From the NCBI GenBank assembly GCA_050633505.1, contig JBOEGQ010000013.1, forward strand, positions 248,001-312,000: a stretch of DNA of 64,000 nucleotides, written 5' to 3'. This document shows positions 28,401-37,400 of this stretch, one piece after another. Within the stretch, counting starts at the first letter, position 1, and every line of letters begins with the position of its first letter. Both the position numbers and the translations under genes were made by a program. The notes under the pieces are model-generated. The model had not been told where the DNA came from. It saw only the letters and a list, made by a program, of their open reading frames with translations, and did not search any database. Origin of the DNA: UBA1672 sp050633505 (GTDB lineage Bacteria > Pseudomonadota > Alphaproteobacteria > Micavibrionales > Micavibrionaceae).

Positions 28401-31400
28401 CCCCAATGAAGATGTTATTGTTACCAGTTTGCCCTGAACCTGTACTACGACCAATGGCGATAACAGCGTCTCCACTACCGCTGTGTAGGGCACTTGATCC
28501 AATAGCAACAGAGTCTGATAATGGCGCCGATTGACCAGCTTGATCCCCTATAATAACAGAGCGATCGGTACTTATACTACCAGAGCCGGCTTGAGCGGCG
28601 TTTCCGATTACAACGTTGCGGTCACCTTCGGTTCTTAAACCTGCCGCGGTGCCGATAAAGGTGTTCTGGGTTTCTGTCGTTGTATTAAATCCGGCGTGGC
28701 GACCAATGGCGGTGTTTTCGCTACCGGTGGTATTATTGTCTAGTGTGTTATCACCGATCGCAGTGTTTGCATTACCCGTCGTGTTTTCCTGCAATGCGGC
28801 ATATCCAATTGCGGTATTTTCAACAGCAGTGGTAATATCCCGGAGCGTAGCACTACCTATTGCGGTGTTGTTTGATCCTGTTGTCAGACTGGATAATGCT
28901 TCATAACCAATTGCCGTATTATTATCTGTTGCATTGGTGCTGTTCCCTGTTGTGGCACCGGAGTCTTCTCCAATAAAGGTGTTGTTTTGTGCACCTGTGG
29001 TCAGAGCAGAGGCACTTGCGCGTCCCAAAATAAAGTTGTGATCGGTTGTGTAATCTGTATAAGCATCGGTTAAATCCGTCAATACAGATGCACCACCCAC
29101 GCCACTTAGCGCGTTGAAAGTAGAGCAGTCATCGGAATATTCAAGTTGGTCTGTTGTGTCATTAAAGCGTAGACAGCCAGCCTCATTTCCTGCACCGCCA
29201 TCTAAACGGATATCACCTGATTGGATGTGTAACATGCTTTCAACCGTATCAGTGCCGTCATGGAAGTTAGAACCTATACCAACATTATTACCGCTGTTCG
29301 GAATAAGGATAAGGTCTGCTGCGTCTGCTTCTAAAAATGCGATATTTGTTGTGGGATGAAATCCAAAGGTTGCACGGTGTACGGATTGATCGCCTTCTGC
29401 TAAAATTACTTGTGAGGAGTTACCGTCTCCGCCTGAGGTATGCAGTATTTGATTTTCCCATAGTCCTTTTGTTGCAAAAGTGTAGTGTGATCCACCGCAC
29501 TGATCTGTTAAATCTTTTCTGTTGATATAGGTACAATCGCGGAAGAGGGCTGTTCCTTCTACTTGCAGCATTTCTGCGGGTGATATCGTGCCGATACCAA
29601 TGTTATAGCCGCTTTCAAACACGAAATCGCCTGTTCCGTTAATGCGGCTAACGGTTAGGTCGTCTGCACCACTGGCGGCACTCGAAATGATATCCCATGT
29701 TGCCAGAACACCACCATCTAACCGAAGGGCTGCCGTTGCGGCGTCTTGAATATGTAGATCCTGTCCGGGTTGTACACCAATACCAACTCTGCCATCGGGG
29801 GAAAGGTATAGTTGGTTACTTTGACTGTTTGAACGGATCACGAATGCAGAGTTTCCTGTGCTGTGTATACTGCTGCCTGCGGGATTGCTGAGTGTTACAC
29901 TGCCGTTTACATCTAATGCCGAGGCAGGGGTGACTGTCCCAATTCCCAGATCACCACCCATTATGGACACTGCGTTGGTTTGAGTTAAGTCAACGCCACT
30001 TTGATCGCCGAGGAATATACCTAATGAGCTGTTTCCCGAGACAATCGGGTCAGTGCCTGCAGCAGTGCCAAGACCAAAGCCAAAGGCATTATCGCCGGAT
30101 ACCGTTACATTACGTCCGATAGATACAGAGTTAATACCACCTGCGCTTAAACTGTCACCGAGCGCGATAGATCTATAGTTTGTTGCACTGACATTGCCTC
30201 CCATAGCGACGGATCCGTTCCCGGATGCTTGTACGGTTGACCCGATCGCGACGCTTTGGTTGCCTATATTTGATTCGTTCCATTGTGTTCCGGGGACTGT
30301 TCCAACACGTAGAGATTGTTTGTCTGAGTGATATACAAAGCCATCACCGGATCCACCATCAAATCCGGCAGTTGTCATGGTTTCGCCAGAATTTAAAATA
30401 TGAGAATTTGCGCGCGTGATATGTGTTGTGTTATCCGTCCAAAGGGATGATCCACCGCCAATCATATCTGTCCATGCGCTGTTCTCATAGGCCTCGAATT
30501 TGTTTGTGGTGGAGTTGTAACGGATTGTTCCGTTATCCGGGCTACTTGGGCGCTCTGCCGTTGTACCGTTATGAATGTTTAAACCGCCCGTACCGCCGAA
30601 AGATGCATCGCTATTTGAACCAATATATAAAACATCGCCATCGTTGTCGTCATCTGTACTGATCATAAAGAAGGGGATAGCCGTTGATCCGTCGAGTGAG
30701 AATTCGTACTGGGCATCAGCATCTCTGTCTTTAAACCCAAAACGTCCGTTTTTATCAATGCGGAGTTTTTCTTGCGCTAATTTTCCCGCGCCAAAGTTAT
30801 AGGCGACCCCAAAGACGAGCGCCATTGGCACTTGCCCGACATCGGCATTTCCATCTGCAACCGCCCCCATATAGGCGGCATTGTTATATCCGGCGCCTGA
30901 TTGATGCCCATAAAAGTCAATCAGACCGATATAATCGCCATCACTGACTCCACTTGGAGATGCTTCTGTTCCGTTTGCGCGGTAGAAGATATGCTGTGGT
31001 GTATTGCCATAGCTATATTGTGAGAAATCGGCATCTGATGCGTTGATTGTGAGTGTTTCATCGGGAGATACTGTACCGATACCAAATCCGCCTGTAGCAC
31101 CTAAAAAGGATACAGTATCTGTATCAGACATGTTTACACCGCTTTGATCTCCGATAAATACACCAAGTGAATTTGCACCGGACACGATAGGGGCTGTTCC
31201 TGTTGCATCGCCCAAACCAAGTGCGGCAGAGTAATCGCCTGTCGTTGTTGTTTCGTTACCCATTGCAATGGCACGTAAACCACTTGCGGTGTTGTTATAA
31301 CCTGCTGCAAAGGAACCAACACCATCGGCCGTTGTTCCACCACCACCCATTGCAACAGCATAAGTTCCGCCTGCCTGCGATCCATCACCCACGGCAAAAC

Positions 31401-34400
31401 TAAAGTTTCCTGTGGCGTTAATGGATTGTCCCATACCGACTGAATGTGAACCGCTTGCTTCTGCTGAACCTGTGGCAAAGCTTCGGCTTCCGATATTGGC
31501 TTCATCCCATCGACTGAATGAACCAACACCAAGGCGGAGTGCTTGTAAGTCGCTGTAGTAAATCATTCCTGTTGGCGTTGTACCGTCAAATCCTGCGGTT
31601 ACCATAGTTTCACCAGAATTTATGATATGGCTGTTCGTGCGTGTGATATGTGTTGTGTTATCCGTCCAAAGGGATGATCCACCGCCAATCATATCTGTCC
31701 ATGCGCTGTTCTCATAGGCCTCGAATTTGTTCGTCGTCGCGTTATAGCGAATCATGCCATTAACGCCTGTACTTGGGCGTTCAGCCGTTGTGCCCGATGG
31801 GGTGATTAATGCGTCTGTCGCAACGATATCGAATGAAGATCTTGGTGTTCTTGTGCCAAATCCAAATCCGCTGTCACCATGTAGGTACATATATTTATTG
31901 ACGGATGATATGCTGTATGTTCCGACTTCGATACTGCCAAGGGCGCCGCTTCCGCCCCATGAGTCAATATACCCTCGGCGTCCGCTTGCATAAAACTCAA
32001 GATCATTTGAAGATGAGTTTATATCAGTTAAGCGTGTTACCCCATCAACATGTAATAGAGTCGCTGGGCTTACCGTTCCAATTCCGACATTTCCACGGGA
32101 AGAGCCGAGGATGATATTGCCGTCTGATGCACCGCTGCCATTATTACCAGGAGTAAGAACAATATCGGCACCGTTAATACCTGCACGCCCTGCATCACCT
32201 GCAGTCAGGTTTATTGTACCAGGGTTTCCAGAGGTTGTGCTACCTCCGGCGGCGGTAAGATTAATATCTCCTGCATCACCATATCCTGATTGTGTTTGTA
32301 TAGTGATATTCCCAGTGTTTCCGACAAGCCCTGTACCGCCTCCGCCACTGATCGTGACGCTACCGGTTAATGTGGAACCTGAATCTTGTAAAAAGATATA
32401 TGATCTTGTGGTGTTTGGAGATGTATCCCCATATCCACCACCATAAAGTCTAAGGTCACTGCTGCCGGGGGTTCGGGAATTTCCAGCCTCAATGGTAACT
32501 GATCCACCTGTCGTTCCCGCAGTGCCTGTATCTTCACCAGCATGGATCGTTATGTTTCCGCCATTACCACCGGATGCAGTGGGATCTCCTGATCTTATTG
32601 TCATGGCCCCGCCGTTACCCGTGCCGGAGCCATCACCACTATTCAAAGAAATATCACCACCATCACCATTACCAGATGCATAGCCATTACCGCCTGTAAC
32701 GCCAAGAACTCTGGATGCATTTGGTGTCCCTGATATACCATCTTCCCCAACGACGGAGAGAGTTGCACTTGGTGTTGCATTACCAATTCCGACATTACCT
32801 CCCATAATGGCCATGGTATTTGCATTCGTTATGTCGACACCGCTTTGATCGCCCATAAATATTCCAAGAGAGTCATCGCCGGAGACAACGGGGGCTGTCC
32901 CTGTTGCATCACCCAGACCGATTGCAAGGGCGCGTCTACCGCTGGCGGTAGATTTTCTACCAAAAGATAGTGAGTTTTCACCTGTTGCGTAGGCCTCTGA
33001 CCCCATTGCGATGGCTACGCCTGCAGTGGCTCTGGATTCCCAGCCCATCGCGATACTGTCCGTGGCTGTTGCCCATGGGTTCTTACCTGCACCGAAACTT
33101 CTGGAGCCTATATTGGCTTCGTTCCATGCGCCGTTATCTGAATTACCGGTACGTAACGCGCGTTTATCTGTATGTGTGATCACACCATCTACCGATACAC
33201 CGTCAAACCCAGCGGCTGTCATTGTTGATCCGGTATTCAAGATGTGTACATCTTCACGGGTAATGTGGGTTGTATTATCTGTCCAAAGGGAAGTGCCTCC
33301 ACCGATGGAAACCCATGCACTGTTTTCATATCCCTCGAATTCGTTATTCTCACTGTTATAGCGAATCATACCGTTTACAGCTGTACTCGGGCGCTGGGCG
33401 GTTGTACCAGAAGGTAGAACAATAGAATCTGTTGCTGCACCAATATCTAGAACACTTCGTGCAGATAGTTGTGTGGCGGGATCTTTGGGATCAATTACCA
33501 GTGTGCCACCAAAAATACCCACGGTGTTATCTGTGGCTGGGTCGACATCATTTTGTGCGCCCATCATAATAATGAACGAGTCATTGGCCAAAATATTAGG
33601 TTGCTGTCCTGTTGAAGAGTTACCAGCTTTGAAACCAAAAGATGTCGTACCGACAACGTCTAGTTCAAAACCAAATGCCATAGATCGTGTTCCATATGCA
33701 ATTGTTGAACTCCCTCCGGCAACGGATTGATCGCCGTCTGCACGACTATTATACCCATATGCAAAGCTGTTTAGTCCCATATCATCATCGTCAAAACCAC
33801 TTGTAATTTGGCCGACACGCATTGCTTGTTGAGTGGGATGAATGATTGTACCGGTATGTGAGCCAAATCCCGCAGCCGTGAGAGTTGTTCCTGTATTAAG
33901 GATATGAAGGTTTTCACGGGTGATGTGGGTTGTATTATCTGTCCAAAGGGAAGTGCCTCCACCGATGGAAACCCATGCACTGTTTTCATATCCCTCGAAT
34001 TCGTTATTCTCACTGTTATAGCGAATCATACCGTTTACAGCTGTGCCCGGGCGCTGGGCGGTTGTACCTGATGGAGATATAAATGCATCTGTAGCTGCAC
34101 CAACATCAAGCGAGGCACGTGGTGCCATTTGTGTTGACGGTTGCGCGGGGTCAATAACCACGGATCCACCGAAAATGCCAAATGTATGTGGGGTATCCAT
34201 AAGAACACTATTTTGATCGCCGAGAAATACGACAAAGGATTCGTCCCCATTTGATCCGACATCCGGGTAGTCGTTAACAGATAATACGCCTAAGCCGAAT
34301 GCGGCGGTGCGCTCACCAAAGTTCCAAATTCGATCTCCATATGTAAAACCGTATGTTGAGAAGGATTGGGCAAGGTGCCCGCCCGTGAAACTGCCGTATC

Positions 34401-37400
34401 CACCTGCGTTGACGTAACTTCCGAATGCGAGGCTGTTATCACCTCCGGCGCCTGAATATTGTCCGAAGGCGGCGCTATTATCACCAGATGCGTCGACATT
34501 CCGTCCCCATGCGAAACTGTTGTTACCAATATTTGTATCTTGCCATGCGGCCGTATTATCAACGGCGTTCATCTCTCCACCGCGTAGGGCGCTTTTATTC
34601 GCGGCATAGAAGCTATATGTTCCAACACCATCAAGTCCGGCGGATGTGCTGTCTGATGCGGTGTTAATAACATGCAGATCTTCGCGGGTGATGTGCGTTG
34701 TGTTATCCGTCCAAAGGGAAGAACCACCGCCGATAGAAACCCATGCGCCGTTCTCATACCCCTCAAATTCATTGATTGTTGCATTATAACGAATCATGCC
34801 GTTAACGGGTGTTCCCGGGCGCTCTGCTGTTGTGCCGCGTGTAAGGGTAAGTGCGCCTGTTCCGTCCATAACAACATCTGTGTCGTCTATTATTAGTCGG
34901 TCGCTCGTATTAATGCGTACGGTAAATGTATGGTTTACTGAATCGCCAAAGCCGGTATCGATTGTAAAGTCATCATGATAGACTTGTAGGGAATTTGCCC
35001 CCATACGTGCGTTCCATGCATCTGAACTTGTACCGATACCTGCTGTATTTGATGTTGAATGCCATATGAATAATGGCGCAGCGCCCGGTGCGACACTAAA
35101 TGCCCGATTAGGGGAGAGTGTTCCGATACCAACACCGCCACTGGCCCCCATAACAGAGAATGTATTTGAATCTGTAAGGTCTACACCACTCTGATCACCT
35201 AGGAAGATACCAAGGGAAGAGGTGCCTGATACTGTCGGGTGTACGCCGGTTGGATCACCTAGTCCCAATCCCATTGAATATTGCCCGGAAGTTATGACCT
35301 CATTACCAATGGCATAACTATCATCCGCGGAGGCCGTCGATTCATTACCAATGGCAAATGCACGGTCAGCAGAAGAGGTAACAAGGCGCCCGATACCAAC
35401 TGAATCCGGACTGCTGGCTGTTACTCTATCCCCGATACCAATTGCGGTTTCACCGCTTACGGTTACATTCCAGCCCAAGCCTATACTTGCGCTTGTTCCG
35501 ATGTTTGTGTCATTCCATGCGCTTCCGGTTGCCATACCCGCGCGGAAGGATCCCTTTGATTTGTCAAAGAACATGCGTGCATCGTGATTTGCATCACTGT
35601 CATCATCCAATTGGGGTGAGCCGAAGACAAAGTCGTCATTTGTATAATCACCTGCAGTCGATTTCATGCGCACAACGTTTGATACAACCTCAAAAATCCC
35701 AAGATTTGATCCATTTGCGCAAGACCCGTTTTCCCAATCACCAGAAGTATTATTATAGACAATACAGTCACCATCAGCGGGAGAGGGGGCGCTAACATCG
35801 CCCAGGTCATTTAAATTCATAAAGGTTGGCGCCGCACCGCCAGAGACAGAGCCAACACGCAACCCACCATTTACATCTAATGTTGTTTGTGGGTTGGCTG
35901 TACCAACACCAACTTGGTTAGCACTGGTCGTGCCGTAGTGAATGCGTCCACCTGTTAGGTCTGTCCATAAGCCACCACCAAGGTCAGATGCAGCCGTACA
36001 GTTATATCCATCGGCATCACAGTAATGGTCAGCGCCGATATCACCTGTAACATCCAATTCCAGATCCTGATCTCCGCCTGTGGTCGCGACAATATCACCA
36101 ATAGCGACCGAACCGCCCATAATAGACATTGTGTTCGATGCGGTGATGTCAACACCACCTTGATCACCCATGAAAATACCAAAGGAACTGGCGCCAGATA
36201 CAACGGGTGTTGTTCCTGTTGCCACGCCAAGGCCAAAGGCGAAGCTATTATTTCCGGTGGTTTGTGCTTGACGTCCTAATGCGATGCTATCATTTCCATC
36301 TGCTATGGCAACAAGACCGATGGCAGCACTGTTGCCTCCGCCAGCTCTGGAAAAGACACCCAGAACAGTACTGTTATCACCACTTGCGGTGTTTGCTACT
36401 CCTAATGCTGTGCTGTTATTACCGCTTGCTGTATTTGCTGCGCCCAATGCAACACTGTTTGTACCCACATTTGCGTCATCCCATTCTGTGCCGTTGGTTG
36501 CGCCAGCGCGAAAAGCAGCTTTTGATTTGTCAAAGAAAACGCGCGCTCTGTGTGTTGCATCGCCATCGTCACCTAATTGAGGTGAGCCGAATACAAAGTC
36601 GTCAGTTGCGTAATCTCCTGCGGTGGATTTAACACGTGCAACATTTGTAACGATTTCAAAAATACCTGCGCCTGTTCCGGCACAAGGGGCATTTTCCCAA
36701 TCACCGGACGTATTATTATACACGATACAATCGCCATCAGCAGGGGAGGTGGCGTCAACATCGCTGATATCGTCAAGTGCAGGCACACCACCGCCGGAAC
36801 CACCCTGTAGATCTGTAACACAAGACCATCCGGTTCCATTATTCCATTCCAGTTTCTGTGATGAACTACAGTTCAGTGCCGGGCCGAGCTGATCTCCGTT
36901 CACATTAATTGTGCTGCCTGCGTTTACATCACCACTTGCCGTGATCTCTGCGCCGTCGATATTCCCTGTTACATCCAGTGCGCCTGATATATCGGTATCA
37001 TCACCAATATCTACATTCCCGGTTGAGTTGGAAATTGTGCCTTGTGCATCTAATGCGCCTGTAATATCGACATCATCGTTTAATCTCAGGTCACCGGAAG
37101 AATTTAAAACACCGTTTTGTAAATCAGATTGCCCCGCAACGATGAGGTCATCATCAGTTCTAATGTTTCCGCCTGTTACATGTAAGGTATCGTCAACGGT
37201 AACATCACCGGATGAATTTGATATATCACCTTGTGCGTCTAGGGTAGAGCCTAGCGTTGCAGCACCATCTACGTTTAGTGTTGTATCGAAATCTACGGCA
37301 CCTGTTGAGTTTAGGACGCCAAGATCTGTCGTGCCTGTGACGTCCAGTGTACCGGAAAGATTGGTGTTACCACTGGCACTTATGTCTGTACCGGATAAAT

